This document shows positions 25,436 through 36,814 of a stretch of DNA of 64,000 nucleotides, in pieces (positions within the stretch are counted from its first letter, which is position 1; every line of letters starts with the position of its first letter). The DNA comes from Rhodocyclaceae bacterium (GTDB taxonomy: Bacteria > Pseudomonadota > Gammaproteobacteria > Burkholderiales > Rhodocyclaceae): positions 62,001 to 126,000 of the forward strand of contig JAEUNL010000054.1 of the NCBI GenBank assembly GCA_016791115.1. Direction: 5' to 3'. The notes under the pieces are model-generated. The model saw only the letters and a program-made list of their open reading frames with translations, had not been told where the DNA came from and did not search any database. The translations under genes were made by a program, and so were the position numbers.

Positions 25436-26058
25436 ATGGAAGCCAATACGTCGTTCGAGCATCACGAGCCGTGGAACAAGGGCAAACTCGTCGGCCAGAA
25501 GGTTCCCCTGCGACCCAAGGATTCTGGGCGATTCGGGTGCGCCTGCAGATGGAAGAGCGTCTTCGAGAATTGACGCTATTCAATCTCAGCTTTGACAGCA
25601 AGCTCCGCGGCTGTGATCTGGTGCCCTTGCGTGTGCGGGATGTCTGCCATGGCGAGCGGGTCGCGACCCGTGCCATGGTGATGCAGCGTAAGACGCAGTG
25701 CCCCGTTCAGTTCGAGATCACCTCGCCGACGCGTGAGGCCGTTGAAACCTGGATTCGCCAAGCTGGATTGAAGTCGGAGGACTTCCTGTTCCCGAGCCGG
25801 ATTCATGCGTCCGCTCACATCGGCACGCGGCAATACGCGCGGATCCTGCACGGCTGGATTTCGGAAGTCGGCCTGGATACCACGGCCTATGGCACACACT
25901 CGATGCGACGAACCAAGGCCTCACTGATCTACAAGCGCACGAAGAATCTCCGGGCAGTGCAGATTCTGCTCGGCCATTCTAAGCTGGAGAGCACGGTCCG
26001 CTACCTCGGGATCGAGGTCGATGACGCACTCGAAACCGCGGAGCAGATTGACGTTTGA
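25436..26058 (+). pseudogene. Tyrosine recombinase/integrase, broken by a 1-nt frameshift
   Basis: The frame opening at ATG 25436 (after AAGGAG) reads MEANTSFEHHEPWNKGKLVGQKVPLRPKD and then loses the family sequence. The next frame picks up exactly with WAIRVRLQ...LFNLSFDSKLRGCDLV at 25525. Restoring one base near 25523 would make a continuous protein of about 207 aa. The catalytic core is intact in the second frame: KLRGCDLVPLRV (first Arg), HSMRRTK (His/Arg) and LLGHSKLESTVRYL (His, Tyr). This small integrase family normally has the unbroken 'PKDIWAIRxRLQ' junction (family knowledge). The copy is probably inactive unless the second frame starts internally. Confidence 0.8.
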
Positions 26059-26072
26059 CGATCCCTCATGCC

Positions 26073-26100
26073 CCGCAGCGCCAGCCGGCTGGCGCTGCGG
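26073..26100. terminator. Perfect 28-bp palindrome between convergent genes
   Basis: CCGCAGCGCCAGCC (26073-26086) is followed directly by its reverse complement GGCTGGCGCTGCGG (26087-26100). It lies in the 109 nt between the ends of the integrase pseudogene and the RTX gene. It may act as a bidirectional terminator or 3' stabiliser. No T-tract is present on either side. Confidence 0.5.
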
Positions 26101-26167
26101 CCCAACGCCGCATCCGTCATTTGATCAAGCGGATGTTCCCACCACAGTCGGTCATGTCGTATCGGAC

Positions 26168-29100
26168 TCAAAGCAGCACGTTCGCCCCTCCCGAGATGCC
26201 CGAGAAGGCGCGCAGCGTCTGATTGGCAGTGCCAAGACTGGCACTGCCAATGACGTCCTGTGCCGCAGTGGTCGTCATTCCCGCGACGTTGCCGTTCTTG
26301 CCGTAGTAGTAGGCAAGATCGCCACCCAACGCCGCGGTATCGCTGCTGCTCGTCAGGTAGTAGGTGGATAGCGCGTTGGTCAATGCCCAACTGGTCAGCG
26401 TCGGCGTAGCCACTAGCGCCTGATCGAACTGGGTGGCCAGACCGGCAAAGTCGAACTGCTCGACCTTCTTGTTCAGGGTCGGATCGGTTGAAGCGGCGTT
26501 GTAGTCAGGCGTGGCCTCCAGCATCAACTGGAGCTTGGATACCGTCTTGTTGTTCGCCGTCGTGACATACCAGTTCTTGAACGTGATGCTTTCCGTGGCG
26601 CTCACATCCATCACCAGGTCGTTGGTCACCTTGCGGAATTTCAGGTCGGCATAGCGAAGCCCACCGCCCAGTGACAGCACGTTGTCGGTTCCCGTGCCAC
26701 CGTTGATCGTGTCGCTGCCTTCACCCTTGTTGTAGAGAATGATGTCGGCGCCATTGCCGGTGTTGAGGGTGTCGTTGCCCAGGCCGCCAACGAAAATTTC
26801 GGCCGAGGCGCCACCGGTGATCGTATCCGCTCCCGCGCCGCCGTTGAACCAGGCCGTACCACTTGAGTCAGTCAGGATGTCGTTTCCGTCGCCACCTTCG
26901 AGCAGATCATTGCCGGTTCCGCCATTCAACGTATTGACGGCCGCGTTGCCGCGGACGAGGTTCGCCAGGCTGTTACCAGTGCCGTTGATTGCGCCAGTCC
27001 CGTTGAGGATCAGATTCTCGACATTGGTCGCCAGGGTGAGCGTGACCGCGGAAAGCACCGTGTCCGTGCCGGCGCTTGCCGCTTCGGTGACGATGTCGGT
27101 CGAGACATTCACGGTGTAGGTGTCGTTGCCCAGGCCGCCGACCAAGGTGTCGGTTCCGGCACCGCCGTCGAGCGTGTCGTTTCCATCACCGCCGGTCAGC
27201 GTATTGTTCGCGCTGTTGCCGACGAGCAGGTTATCCAGTGCGTTGCCGGTGCCATTGATGGCCGTGGTGCCGGTCAAGGTGAGGTTCTCGACGTTGGCCG
27301 CAAGGGTCAGCGTGACGCTCGACAAAACCGTGTCCGTTCCGGCGCTGGCCGCTTCCGTCACCACGTCGGTGGAGATGTTCACGGTGTAGGTATCGTCGCC
27401 CAGTCCGCCGACCATGGTGTCGTTGCCGGTGCCGCCGTCGATGCTGTCGTTGCCGTCGCCGCCGGTCAGCGTATTGTTGGCACTATTGCCGATGAGTACG
27501 TTGGCCAGCGCATTGCCGGTGCCGTTGATGGCTGTGGTTCCGGTCAGCGTCAGGTTCTCGACGTTGGCTGACAGCGTGTAGGTCACCGCCGATTGAACCA
27601 GATCCGTGCCTTCGCCGGCGTTTTCCGTCACGACATCCCCGGTCGCGTCGACGACGTAAGTATCGTTGCCCGCGCCACCTGCCATCGTATCGGTTCCCGT
27701 TCCGCCGTCGAGCTTGTTATCCGTGGCGTTGCCGGTGAGCGTGTTGTTGAGCGTGTTGCCGGTGCCGTTGATGGCCGCCGTCCCGGTCAGCGACAGGTTC
27801 TCGACGTTGGAGGCGAGCGTGATGGTGACGCTCGACTTGACCGTGTCGGTTCCCGCGCTCGCCGCTTCTGTGATCGTGTCGGTCGTCGAATCGACAATGT
27901 AGGTATCGTTGCCGAGCCCGCCCACCAGCGTGTCCGTCCCGGCGCCACCGTCGAGCGTGTCATTGCCGTCCCCGCCGGTCAGGGTGTTGTTGGCACTGTT
28001 GCCGATCAGGGTGTTGTCGAGCGCGTTGCCCGTACCGTTGATGGCCGTTGTGCCGGTCAAAGTCAAATTCTCTACGCCGGATGACAAAGTGTAGGTCACG
28101 CTGGATTGAACCAGGTCGTTGCCTTCACCCGCATTCTCCGCCACGACGTCGCCCGTGGCATCGACCACGTAAGTGTCATCGCCGCCACCTCCGATCATCG
28201 TGTCGGTGCCGGTTCCGCCAGACAGCACGTTGCCCGCGGCATTGCCAGTCAGGATGTTGTTCAGGGAGTTGCCGGTGCCGGTGATCGCGCCGGAACCGGT
28301 GAGGACGAGGTTTTCGACGTTGGCGCCGAGCGTCAGTGTGACGCTCGATCGTACCGTGTCCGTACCTGCGCTGGCCGCTTCGGTCACCACGTCGCCGGAT
28401 GCATCCACGACATAGATGTCGTTTCCCGTACCGCCTGCCATGGAATCGTTGCCGGCACCGCCGTCGAGCGTGTCATTGCCGGCACCGCCAATCAGGCTGT
28501 CGATGCCATTCTGCCCGTTGAGTACGTCATCACCCAATCCACCATCGACCGTGTCGTTGCCGTCGCCGGCATTCACGACGTCGTTGCCGCCGAGAGCGGA
28601 AATCGCATCGTCGGCGGCAGTGCCCACGATATTGTCATCGCCATCGGTTGCGGCGGGCAGCTTGGCGGCAACATCGGCCGGCGTCCATACCGTTTCATCG
28701 ACAAATTCGAAGCGTTCTATCAGGGTCGCGCCTGTCGTCGCGAAGTAGTTCTTCACGGTGACCGTTGCCGTGCTTCCGGCAAAGGAGAACTGGAGATCCA
28801 GCCCTGCTCGGCCAACCGTGGTCGTGAGCGGGTCAAAGTCAAGGTACAACGTGTCCGTCTTGCCGGGCGTGGAATCGGCGCTCGAGATGATCTTGTTTCC
28901 GGTCGCTTCGGCCCAGATAGCATAAGTGTCATTGCCGATGCCACCGTCGAGGGTGTCGATCCCAGCCGAATCTATCCCAAACCAGTCGTTGCCACCGCCT
29001 CCTGTCAGTACGTTGTTCCCGGCGTTTCCCGAAATCCAGTTGTCTAGATCATTGCCCGTTCCGTTGATGTTCGCCGTGCCGACAAGCTCGAGATCTTCGA

Positions 29101-32100
29101 TGTTGGCGCCCATGCTGTAGCTGATGAACGACGCCACCCAGTCATACCCGGCGTTCGCATTCTCGACGACCACATCACCCGGATTGTCGACGACATAGCC
29201 ATCGTCGCCGAAGCCCCCGCGCATGGTGTCCGCGCCCGCGCCACCGTACAGAGTGTCGTGTCCTGCCCCGCCCGTCAGAACGTTGTCGAGTTCGTTGCCG
29301 ATACCTGTCAGATAACCCGTCCCTGTGAGCGTCAGATTATCGATGTTCGGACCGAGCGCGTAATCCACTGACGATACGACCGTATCCACGCCTTCCCCGG
29401 CGTTCTCGCTGACCGAATCCCAGGGGCCGGTCTGATTGGGCGGTGAGTATGGCGATACGCCTCCGGATCCATCCCAATTCAAGAAGACTTGTGGTGCGCG
29501 ATCAACAATGTACAAGTCGTCTCCAAGCCCGCCGCTCATGGCGTCCGCGCCGCCGCGGCCGTCGAGCGTGTCGTTACCGTCAAACCCGCTCAACGTGTCG
29601 TCGAGCGACCCGCCTACGAGCACGTCGTCTGCGGTAGTACCTACCAGGTTCATCGGCGTCATGCGGGCAACTACGGTCGCGTAATCCCAGATCGTTCCAT
29701 CCGCGAACCGGATCGCTTCGACAGCCCAGGCACTGGCGCCGTCGTCAACAAAATAGGCCGCCACTCGAATGCTATCGGCTGTTCCCTTGATACCGACGTA
29801 CAGATCACTCCCGACGCGAGACAGCGCTATGTCGGACTCCGCAAGTTCCGCACCCAACTGTATCGTGTCCGAATTGGTCCCGATGGAATCGAAATCTCTA
29901 TTGTCGATAGTGTCCTGCCCAGCCCCTCTTCCGAAATGATAGATGTCGGCACCGTCCCCACCATAGAGTTGGTCGCTGCCGGAACCACCAATTAGCGTGT
30001 CGTTTCCAATGTCGCCAAACAGACGGTCGTCGCCGTTGTCACCTCGCAACACATCGTTACCGCCCGAGCCGTACATCGAATCGTTGCCATCGCCACCCGT
30101 GATGACGTCGTCGCTCTCGTAGCCTCGCAGCACATCGGCTTCAGCACTGCCATTCAACACCATTCTCTTGACGGCTTCACTATCCCAAACGGTTCCGTCC
30201 GCGAATCGGATTGTTTCGACCATGCTTGCCGTGGTTCCGTTCGCGGCGAAGTATTTGTCCATAGTCAGACTGTCGTCGGTTCCTCTGATCGAGATACACA
30301 GATCGTCGCCACTGCGCTTGAGCTCAATGTCTGACGTCACTAGACCCGCGCCGAAGAGAATCGTGTCGGGATTCACGCCCAATGGGTCGTCGTCCCTTCC
30401 GTAATAGCCGTAATCGATCCGTCCTCCCGCATCGCCGACGTACAGTGCGTTGAACACGAGATCGTGTCCGCTACCGATGCCGAAGCGATACGTATCGGCA
30501 CCCGACGCTCCGATCAATATGTCATCGCCGGAGCCACCATCCAGCACATCGTTGCCTAGGCCACCACCTTGGTCTCCAATGAGAATATCGTTCCCGGCGC
30601 CGCCATTGAGTGTGTCGTCGCCGGCCAAGTCCATCAACAGGTCATCACCATCCCCGCCATCGAGAGTGTCGTTCCCAATCGATCCATCGAGGTGATCCTG
30701 ACCGGCACCGCCACGCAGTGTGTCGTTCCCCCCGCCTCCGCCAAGGAGATCGTTCCCTGCGTCGCCCTCCAGCACGTCATCGGAGATCCCGCCATATATC
30801 GTGTCGTTGCCGCCGCCGCCGCTGATCACATTGGGAACCCCGTAGCCGACCAGATAGTCGTCACCAGCAGTCCCAACCAGCACCTTGTCCTTGACCGTCG
30901 CGACGTTCCAGACCGTCCCGTCGGCGAATCTGATTGTGGAAACTGCTCCACCAGTCAGCCCTTCATTCCAGAAGTAGTTCAACACTTCCAGCGTGTCGGG
31001 CGTCCCGTCGATGCTGATCACCAAAGAAGAGCTTCCATTCCGCCTCAGCGTGACGTTCGATGGCGTGAGCCCCGCACCCAACAGAATCGTGTCGAGATTG
31101 TTCGCCCCCAAAAGATCGGAGTTGCTGATCGTGTCCTGCCCGGATCCTGGGCCGAACAGATAGGTATCTGCCCCGTCATCGCCGCGCAGCAGATCGTTGC
31201 CATTCCCTCCGATGAGGGTATCGTTGCCGTCACCTCCATGTATTTCGTCGGCGCCATCGCCTCCGTCCAGCGTATCGTCGCCGGCGGCACCGTAAATCCA
31301 GTCGTCGCCTGCGGCGCCACTCATGGCGTCGGCGCTCGCAAAGCCGCGCATCCAGTCGCGATCGTCGGTTCCAACCAGCACTTTGGCTTTGACTGTCGCC
31401 ACATCCCAGACTGTGCCGTCGGTGAACCCGATACTCTCCACGGCGTACGGTGTCGTGCCATCCTGCTTGAAGTAGTCCGCGACGACGAGGCTATCGGGGG
31501 CGCCGGCGATACTGATGATCAGGTCATCGTAACTGCGCGCCAGACGAACGTTTGAGGGAGTGAGGCCTCCATCCAACTGGATCGTGTCTGCATTGGCACC
31601 GGGCGCATCGACGTCATTGTTGACGATCCGGTCCTGGCCTGATCCAGTATTGAACCGGTAGATGTCCGCCCCGTCGCCACCAAACAGAACCTCATTCCCG
31701 ATTCCTCCCTCGAGGGTGTCGTTGCCGCCATCACCACGCAGCGTGTCATTGCCGGACCCGCCGATCAGCGTATCGTTGCCTGTGCCGCCGCTGATCGTGT
31801 CATCGCCGTCACCACCATCTATGAAATCGTTCCGATTGTCGTAACCCTGGATCGAATCGCTTCCGCTACCCCCCGCAAGACCGGCGCTCAGCATCTCGTC
31901 AAGGGTTGCCGTCGATCCATCGGAGAAGCGGAATGTCGCGCCACCAAGCGACATGCCGTTTGTGACGACGAACGCATCCTCGCTTCCGTAGAAGACAGAC
32001 AGGTTGTTGGTCGTGCCGGCCTTGCGTGCCGTCACGTTCTGGCGCGTGATGCCGCCGCCGAACACGAACGTCGTGTCCGACCCGGTCTCGATTACGCTCT

Positions 32101-35100
32101 CGGCCTGCCCCTGAGCATTCCGTGCCCCATCGCCCGGATTGAAGACATAGGTATCGGCGCCAGCACCGCCTTCGAGGTAGTCGGCGCCTTCGCCGCCCAC
32201 CAAGGCATCCGCGCCGTCGCCACCGTTCAGGGTATCCCCACCCGCGCCACCGCTGAGCGTATCGTTGCCATCCTCACCCTGCAGGCCATCGTCGCCAGTA
32301 CCGCCGGTCAGCGTGTCGTTGCCGACGCCGCCCCACAGAGCGTCGTTGTCTGCACCGCCGTCAAGCGTGTCATTGCCGGCGCCACCCACTAGCGTGTCGT
32401 TGCCGGCCTCGCCGAAGATCAGGTCGTCGCCGCTGGCCGCGACGCTCACGTCGCCCTGTTCCCCCCACATCTCGTCGGCACCGTCGCCGCCGTAGAGTCG
32501 GTCGGCGCCGGCACCGCCGTCGAGGAAGTCATCCCCGCTGCCGCCGGTCAGGGTATCGGTGCCTTCCTGACCCCACAATTCGTCGGCACCGCTTCCGCCG
32601 TCGAGCTTGTCGTCGCCGGTTCCTCCAACGAGAAGATCGTCGTCGGCGCCGCCGGACAATTGGTCGTTGCCGCCGTAGCCCCACAATTCGTCCGCCCCGG
32701 CGGCACCGTCCAGCACATCGTCGCCCATTTGTGCGGAAGTGTTGTAGGCATGATCGCCAAGCAACACGTCATTGCCTGATCCACCGGAAAGCGTGTCGCT
32801 ACCTGCGGCACCATACAGAACGTCGCCGCCCTCGCCGCCATCGAGGTAGTCGTTGCCACCAGGGCCGGCCGCCATTCCGTCGCCATACAGCACGTCGTTG
32901 CCTGTTCCGCCGAACACCGTATCGGTGCCGATTCCACCCCAGATCACATCATTGCCGCCACCACCCTGGACATAGTCGTCGCCCGCACCGAGTGCAATCT
33001 GGTCGTCGCCGTCAGCCTGCCCGGTCGGACTGGGCTCGGTGCCGATGTCGCCGAACACCGTATCGTCGCCCGCGCCGGCGTCGATCATGTCGGCGCCTGC
33101 GCCGCCGGTGATCGAGTCCTTGTCCGTTGCGCCGATCAGGGCGTCGTCGCCTTCGCCGCCATCGAGGGTCAGCGGCTTCTGATTCGTGACGGGATCGAAA
33201 AGCGGGCGGAGCTCCCAGCGATCATAGAGCTCACCGCCGCGATATATCTCCAGTATCGTTCCTGCAGCGCTGGCCGTCGAAATCCACGACATGGCCCCAT
33301 CGGTACCGCTTCCCGTCGCAAATTCTGCCGTGGCTTCGATCGAGAAGTTACCGTCCGCGTCCTGGCGCCAGCTTCCCGGGTCGGTCACGTTGAAGGGCGA
33401 TGCGCCCCCCAGATGCGTGCCGCCGGTTTGATACTGTGCAGGCTTGAAGCGTGGCGAAAACACGCTCCCCATCGCCGGCCAAACCTCGTGGGGCCACCAG
33501 AACGAACTGCTGCTGAACCCATCGCCCGGCACATCGAGGACGGTCCAACTCCACTCCGTGGCACCGTCGATCAGGTCGTTGCCCGCCTCGCCGCGCAGCG
33601 TACCGGCGCCCCCGGCGCTGGAGATCAGGTCGTTGCCGTCACCACCGTCGACTGTTTGCGTTGCGTTTGCGTCGGCCGAGTAGTCGTGGCCAGCGATCCA
33701 GTCGTTTCCTTCGCCTCCCTGCACGACATCTGCGGTGTGCAGGCGCACGATGAAGTCGCCACCGGCACCGCCCTGCAGTTGGCTCGCCGGCCCATGGACG
33801 TCGGTGATGTCGAACTCCCATTGATCTCCAATGCCCATCGGACTGATCGTTTCAGGGGCGGCGGTGCCGACGATCAAACCCGGCGGCGGCGTGTCCGGCT
33901 CGTCCGGCGGTGGGTCGGCCAGGACGATGCCCAAGTCGCCGTCATGGAAGTTCTCGATCCGGATCTGGTTGGCACCGGAGGACACCAGCAGTGTCGCCCC
34001 TGCCGACAGGTCGCCCGAGACGGTGTAGGAAATGCTCTTGTCGTCATTCTGGTAGAGACCCGTGCCGGTCTTCTTGCCGCCGGTGAGCGTTGTTGCACCC
34101 AGTGTGACGCTGCCCAGTCCGTCGAGATCACGAATCGTGTCGACGCCATCGCCGGTCGCGATGACGTAGGTGTCGTTGCCGCGGCCGCCTTCGAGCCGGT
34201 CGTTGCCGGCGCCGCCGGTGAGGGTGTCGTCGTCATCGCCGCCGACGAGCGTGTCGGCGCCTTCGCCGCCCTTCAGTTGGTCGTTGCCGGCGTTGCCTTC
34301 CAGGTAGTCGTTGCCGGCAGCGCCGTCGAGGGTGTCGTTGCCCTGGCCGCCGTAGAGATGATCATCCGACGAACTTCCGCCAAGCGAATTCGCGCCATCG
34401 TCACCGAAGGAGATTCGCTGGGTCATACCCAGATCGAGGCTGGTGCCAACATAGATCTCGGTTCCGCTCGCGACGTCCTGGAAGATTGCCGAATCGGCAG
34501 TGGAACCCAGCAGCGGCTGCAATGCGTCGCCTCGCGATCCTGTTCGGTCGCGCTGTGCGAGCCAGCCGAGCAGCTTCGATCGGTCCTCCACCCAAGCATC
34601 CGTCAGCGTGCCCTGTCCCGTGGCCGGATCGTAGTGGTCGAGTATTCCATTCTGGTTTCTCGTCGTGTAGTTAAGGCCGATCAGCGCGACGTAGTTGAGT
34701 TTGAAGAGGGCATACCGATAGGCCATCCCTTCAGGGGTATTCTGGTTCGCGGCACTGGCAAGCGTATCTATAGAGACAGCGGTCGCGCCGGCTCCATAGG
34801 CGGAGTCCCCGATCGCGACACCGATGCTCTGCGCGTTGAGTAGATGATTCATGCCGCCAGCGGTGGTCAACCCGGGCATCGGTTCATACGGCTGCTTCGT
34901 ACCGCCTGCGGTCCTGGTGCTCCACAACCGCTCCATTCCGACGGAACCGATGTTGGTGTAGGTGACGAGCAGCGCATCCCTGAATTCCTGCGGAAGGCTC
35001 GACCATTCCCCCGCATAGGAATTCTTCTTATTGACGAACCAGTCTTCGGCTTCCTTCAGCATCAGGCCGTAGAGTTTGGCGGTGACGCCGTTTGCTGCGT

Positions 35101-35584
35101 CGACCAAGTGCGTCGCGAGAAGCGCGTAGTCAGTGGCGTAGACAAGTAGACCCAGTGGATCATTGCCCGTGCCGTAGCTGGCGACATACTCCTGCACCAG
35201 GCGGATCGCCGTCGTCATCTTGAAGTTGGCTTGCCCCATGTCGATGAGCACGGGGTTGCGCAACTTGTCCGCCTCGCTCGCGATCGCTCCGGTATCGCCG
35301 CCGACCAGGTTGTAGTCGGTCAACCACTGGTCATGAGTCCATGGTGTCTGAGTAGGCAATCTCCCAAGCGCGTAGTCGTCCAAGCCATCGTTGATCGCCT
35401 TGTTCTGCAAGTAGGCTGTGTTCTCTTCGGCCATTGCGCCGGCGATGGCACCGGCTGAAATGCCTAGCTTCGTTGCCGTATCCAAAATCACAGGTCTTTG
35501 GTCGCCCGATCCCACATAAGCCAACGCTTGTGGAGCATAGTGCTCGTTCGTTGCGCTGCTCAGGAAATTGATCGTGATGGTCAT
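26168..35584 (-). CDS. Giant RTX protein secreted by the type I system
   Basis: 3138 aa from ATG 35584 with GAGGATAACGAC upstream. Residues 1-400 are a non-repetitive domain with [31 protein letters not shown] and [18 protein letters not shown] first GGxGxDxxx block follows (about 400-485), then a linker with [12 protein letters not shown] and an insert near 680-800. Large RTX blocks occupy about 800-1140. Five alternating RTX/HCBP-like units (about 1140-1990) each contain 'FADGTVWD'-type segments. Tandem 81- or 90-aa units run to about 2875. The C-terminal 180 residues lack RTX motifs and should hold the secretion signal. RTX repeats fold on binding extracellular calcium. HlyB/HlyD-like genes lie upstream on the same strand. 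The role (toxin, adhesin or surface protein) is not settled. Confidence 0.92.
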   Translation of the reverse strand: MTITINFLSSATNEHYAPQALAYVGSGDQRPVILDTATKLGISAGAIAGAMAEENTAYLQNKAINDGLDDYALGRLPTQTPWTHDQWLTDYNLVGGDTGAIASEADKLRNPVLIDMGQANFKMTTAIRLVQEYVASYGTGNDPLGLLVYATDYALLATHLVDAANGVTAKLYGLMLKEAEDWFVNKKNSYAGEWSSLPQEFRDALLVTYTNIGSVGMERLWSTRTAGGTKQPYEPMPGLTTAGGMNHLLNAQSIGVAIGDSAYGAGATAVSIDTLASAANQNTPEGMAYRYALFKLNYVALIGLNYTTRNQNGILDHYDPATGQGTLTDAWVEDRSKLLGWLAQRDRTGSRGDALQPLLGSTADSAIFQDVASGTEIYVGTSLDLGMTQRISFGDDGANSLGGSSSDDHLYGGQGNDTLDGAAGNDYLEGNAGNDQLKGGEGADTLVGGDDDDTLTGGAGNDRLEGGRGNDTYVIATGDGVDTIRDLDGLGSVTLGATTLTGGKKTGTGLYQNDDKSISYTVSGDLSAGATLLVSSGANQIRIENFHDGDLGIVLADPPPDEPDTPPPGLIVGTAAPETISPMGIGDQWEFDITDVHGPASQLQGGAGGDFIVRLHTADVVQGGEGNDWIAGHDYSADANATQTVDGGDGNDLISSAGGAGTLRGEAGNDLIDGATEWSWTVLDVPGDGFSSSSFWWPHEVWPAMGSVFSPRFKPAQYQTGGTHLGGASPFNVTDPGSWRQDADGNFSIEATAEFATGSGTDGAMSWISTASAAGTILEIYRGGELYDRWELRPLFDPVTNQKPLTLDGGEGDDALIGATDKDSITGGAGADMIDAGAGDDTVFGDIGTEPSPTGQADGDDQIALGAGDDYVQGGGGNDVIWGGIGTDTVFGGTGNDVLYGDGMAAGPGGNDYLDGGEGGDVLYGAAGSDTLSGGSGNDVLLGDHAYNTSAQMGDDVLDGAAGADELWGYGGNDQLSGGADDDLLVGGTGDDKLDGGSGADELWGQEGTDTLTGGSGDDFLDGGAGADRLYGGDGADEMWGEQGDVSVAASGDDLIFGEAGNDTLVGGAGNDTLDGGADNDALWGGVGNDTLTGGTGDDGLQGEDGNDTLSGGAGGDTLNGGDGADALVGGEGADYLEGGAGADTYVFNPGDGARNAQGQAESVIETGSDTTFVFGGGITRQNVTARKAGTTNNLSVFYGSEDAFVVTNGMSLGGATFRFSDGSTATLDEMLSAGLAGGSGSDSIQGYDNRNDFIDGGDGDDTISGGTGNDTLIGGSGNDTLRGDGGNDTLEGGIGNEVLFGGDGADIYRFNTGSGQDRIVNNDVDAPGANADTIQLDGGLTPSNVRLARSYDDLIISIAGAPDSLVVADYFKQDGTTPYAVESIGFTDGTVWDVATVKAKVLVGTDDRDWMRGFASADAMSGAAGDDWIYGAAGDDTLDGGDGADEIHGGDGNDTLIGGNGNDLLRGDDGADTYLFGPGSGQDTISNSDLLGANNLDTILLGAGLTPSNVTLRRNGSSSLVISIDGTPDTLEVLNYFWNEGLTGGAVSTIRFADGTVWNVATVKDKVLVGTAGDDYLVGYGVPNVISGGGGNDTIYGGISDDVLEGDAGNDLLGGGGGNDTLRGGAGQDHLDGSIGNDTLDGGDGDDLLMDLAGDDTLNGGAGNDILIGDQGGGLGNDVLDGGSGDDILIGASGADTYRFGIGSGHDLVFNALYVGDAGGRIDYGYYGRDDDPLGVNPDTILFGAGLVTSDIELKRSGDDLCISIRGTDDSLTMDKYFAANGTTASMVETIRFADGTVWDSEAVKRMVLNGSAEADVLRGYESDDVITGGDGNDSMYGSGGNDVLRGDNGDDRLFGDIGNDTLIGGSGSDQLYGGDGADIYHFGRGAGQDTIDNRDFDSIGTNSDTIQLGAELAESDIALSRVGSDLYVGIKGTADSIRVAAYFVDDGASAWAVEAIRFADGTIWDYATVVARMTPMNLVGTTADDVLVGGSLDDTLSGFDGNDTLDGRGGADAMSGGLGDDLYIVDRAPQVFLNWDGSGGVSPYSPPNQTGPWDSVSENAGEGVDTVVSSVDYALGPNIDNLTLTGTGYLTGIGNELDNVLTGGAGHDTLYGGAGADTMRGGFGDDGYVVDNPGDVVVENANAGYDWVASFISYSMGANIEDLELVGTANINGTGNDLDNWISGNAGNNVLTGGGGNDWFGIDSAGIDTLDGGIGNDTYAIWAEATGNKIISSADSTPGKTDTLYLDFDPLTTTVGRAGLDLQFSFAGSTATVTVKNYFATTGATLIERFEFVDETVWTPADVAAKLPAATDGDDNIVGTAADDAISALGGNDVVNAGDGNDTVDGGLGDDVLNGQNGIDSLIGGAGNDTLDGGAGNDSMAGGTGNDIYVVDASGDVVTEAASAGTDTVRSSVTLTLGANVENLVLTGSGAITGTGNSLNNILTGNAAGNVLSGGTGTDTMIGGGGDDTYVVDATGDVVAENAGEGNDLVQSSVTYTLSSGVENLTLTGTTAINGTGNALDNTLIGNSANNTLTGGDGNDTLDGGAGTDTLVGGLGNDTYIVDSTTDTITEAASAGTDTVKSSVTITLASNVENLSLTGTAAINGTGNTLNNTLTGNATDNKLDGGTGTDTMAGGAGNDTYVVDATGDVVTENAGEGTDLVQSAVTYTLSANVENLTLTGTTAINGTGNALANVLIGNSANNTLTGGDGNDSIDGGTGNDTMVGGLGDDTYTVNISTDVVTEAASAGTDTVLSSVTLTLAANVENLTLTGTTAINGTGNALDNLLVGNSANNTLTGGDGNDTLDGGAGTDTLVGGLGNDTYTVNVSTDIVTEAASAGTDTVLSAVTLTLATNVENLILNGTGAINGTGNSLANLVRGNAAVNTLNGGTGNDLLEGGDGNDILTDSSGTAWFNGGAGADTITGGASAEIFVGGLGNDTLNTGNGADIILYNKGEGSDTINGGTGTDNVLSLGGGLRYADLKFRKVTNDLVMDVSATESITFKNWYVTTANNKTVSKLQLMLEATPDYNAASTDPTLNKKVEQFDFAGLATQFDQALVATPTLTSWALTNALSTYYLTSSSDTAALGGDLAYYYGKNGNVAGMTTTAAQDVIGSASLGTANQTLRAFSGISGGANVLL
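26972..28500 (-). repeat. In-gene tandem repeats of 270/243 bp in the RTX gene
   Basis: The anchor GTTGCCGGTGCC-like sequence recurs at about 26972, 27242, 27512, 27755, 28025 and 28268. Spacings are 270, 270, 243, 270 and 243 bp. The two unit sizes differ by 27 bp, one RTX nonapeptide. Units encode [19 protein letters not shown] followed by RTX motifs and [11 protein letters not shown]. Confidence 0.85.
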
Positions 35585-35598
35585 GTCGTTATCCTCGT

Positions 35599-36294
35599 TC
35601 AGGTTGCTCTGCACATTTGGATGAACCACTGCGGCTCAAGCTTACGCAAGACGCATTCGCCGACTTTCCAGTCCGGCGGAAAGGCGTTCAGGGAGTCGAA
35701 GACGCGGTCTCCCTCGCCTTGCCTCCCAAAATGAAATGGGTGCAGCAGCAAGCCGTTTTCGACTCGAGGCCGGACCGGGTAATAGACAAATCGCTTGAAG
35801 AGCCCCGCGCCTTTCGGGTAGCGGAAGAAGGACGAACGCGCGTACTCTTTTCCAAGAAGAAGCACCTCGATCGTCCCGATCTTCCGGAAATATCCTTGGG
35901 GTGTTCCGGCCCTCAAAAGCACATCGAAACGCGCAGCGCCTTCAATGGAGTAGGGGTCATCGAACCATATCGGGGCAATGTCGCTCACGGCCCAAACCCC
36001 TGCCCGTTCGAGCAGCCGCTTGGTCTCGGGCTTGTGGTTCCAGATCACGTTCTCGCCAGGGGTGGGCTCCCACTCCCGATAGCTCTTGACGAGCGCTTCG
36101 ATTTCCGCCCTATGCGCGTTGAAATGCGCAATCATCTCCTCGTCGCTCGCCAGCGGATTGACGAAGAATGTGTAGTAGGCCGCGGCAAGAACGCTCAGCA
36201 ATGCCGCCAACAGAACGACGTATCGCCGAGGAGACGGCTTTTGCGTATCGGCTTCTTCCGTATCGCTTAGGGCGGGCGAATGCGATGAGTTCAT
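35599..36294 (-). CDS. Membrane-anchored accessory protein of the RTX locus, function unknown
   Basis: 231 aa from ATG 36294 (GGAGAC 7 nt upstream); an ATG 15 nt earlier is less well placed. A cytoplasmic N-terminus of about 28 residues precedes one membrane helix ([21 protein letters not shown]). The remaining 180 residues should be periplasmic, with two Cys-poor mixed alpha/beta stretches and the segments [19 protein letters not shown] and [20 protein letters not shown]. The start overlaps the stop of the RTX remnant (ATGA). The stop lies 14 nt before the giant RTX gene, so the two are surely cotranscribed. I do not recognise a family. An immunity or export-accessory role is speculation from position. 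Confidence 0.75.
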   Translation of the reverse strand: MNSSHSPALSDTEEADTQKPSPRRYVVLLAALLSVLAAAYYTFFVNPLASDEEMIAHFNAHRAEIEALVKSYREWEPTPGENVIWNHKPETKRLLERAGVWAVSDIAPIWFDDPYSIEGAARFDVLLRAGTPQGYFRKIGTIEVLLLGKEYARSSFFRYPKGAGLFKRFVYYPVRPRVENGLLLHPFHFGRQGEGDRVFDSLNAFPPDWKVGECVLRKLEPQWFIQMCRAT

Positions 36295-36790
36295 GCGGAA
36301 AGTCTCCATGGTTCGTTGTTTGCAGCGACTTCGATCTGCCTTTGCAATCCAATTTTTCGGCCCGAAATCACTTTGCCATCACTCCCGCCGACGGCCTCGC
36401 CGTCGAGAAAGTCGTCCCCATGCAGGGTGGGGGCAATCCAACCAGGGTCGTTAGACAACGCGGCGCCAGCATCACCCCACAGGCTGTCGTCGCCGATGCC
36501 GCCATAGAGGACATCGTTGCGTCCTCCGCCGATCAGTTGGTCTGTGCCATCACCGCCGTCAAGCCAGTCGTTGCCGTTGATGGCGCCGGGCGAATCCGTT
36601 GCGCTGCGGTCGTCGCCAAACAGCGTGTCGTTGTCGGCTCCGCCGTAGAGTTCATCGTCCCCGCCCTGACCCAGCAGAATGTCGTTGCCTGCGCCGCCGG
36701 CGATCACGTCGTTGCCATGAAGCTCCGCAGCAGTAAACATCAGCAGCGTCGTGAGGAAATCGGTGCCACAGCCGCATTGTTTCTTGCCCG
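36291..36790 (-). pseudogene. Remnant of a second RTX gene
   Basis: The open frame (ATG at 36740, 149 aa) begins with FTAAELHGNDVIAGGAGND and holds about eight GGxGxDxLxG RTX motifs. It then ends in a non-RTX tail (VISGRKIGLQRQIEVAANNE). Upstream the frame is open back to a TGA near 36787 inside repeat copy 1. It lacks an N-terminal domain and secretion signal. This looks like a displaced internal piece of an RTX gene whose tail now overlaps the next start codon. Confidence 0.75.
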
Positions 36791-36814
36791 CATCTCAAAT
36801 CTCCAATCCCAGTT
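36755..36814 (-). repeat. Duplicated ~58-bp block, copy 1 (3' end of RAYT-2)
   Basis: It matches 38391-38450 in the same orientation apart from a few substitutions and 2-3 single-base indels. The shared core GAAATCGGTGCCACAGCCGC is at 36756-36775. Copy 1 covers the last codons and stop of RAYT-2 and runs into the RTX remnant. A 23-nt inverted copy of the core lies at 37599-37621. Confidence 0.8.

Noticed and set aside
25436-25570. Programmed frameshift in the tyrosine recombinase
   Set aside because: No slippery heptamer or downstream structure is apparent at the junction, and the missing base falls in a segment normally conserved in frame; a simple deletion is more likely.
26972-28500. Possible CRISPR or non-coding satellite
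   Set aside because: The repeat length is a multiple of three, the frame stays open throughout and the units encode RTX motifs; no spacer pattern exists.
27593-34843. Several plus-strand frames of 160-480 codons within the RTX gene
   Set aside because: They are complements of Gly/Asp-rich repeats; their Val/Pro/Ser/Arg composition follows from that and no start signals or domains are evident.
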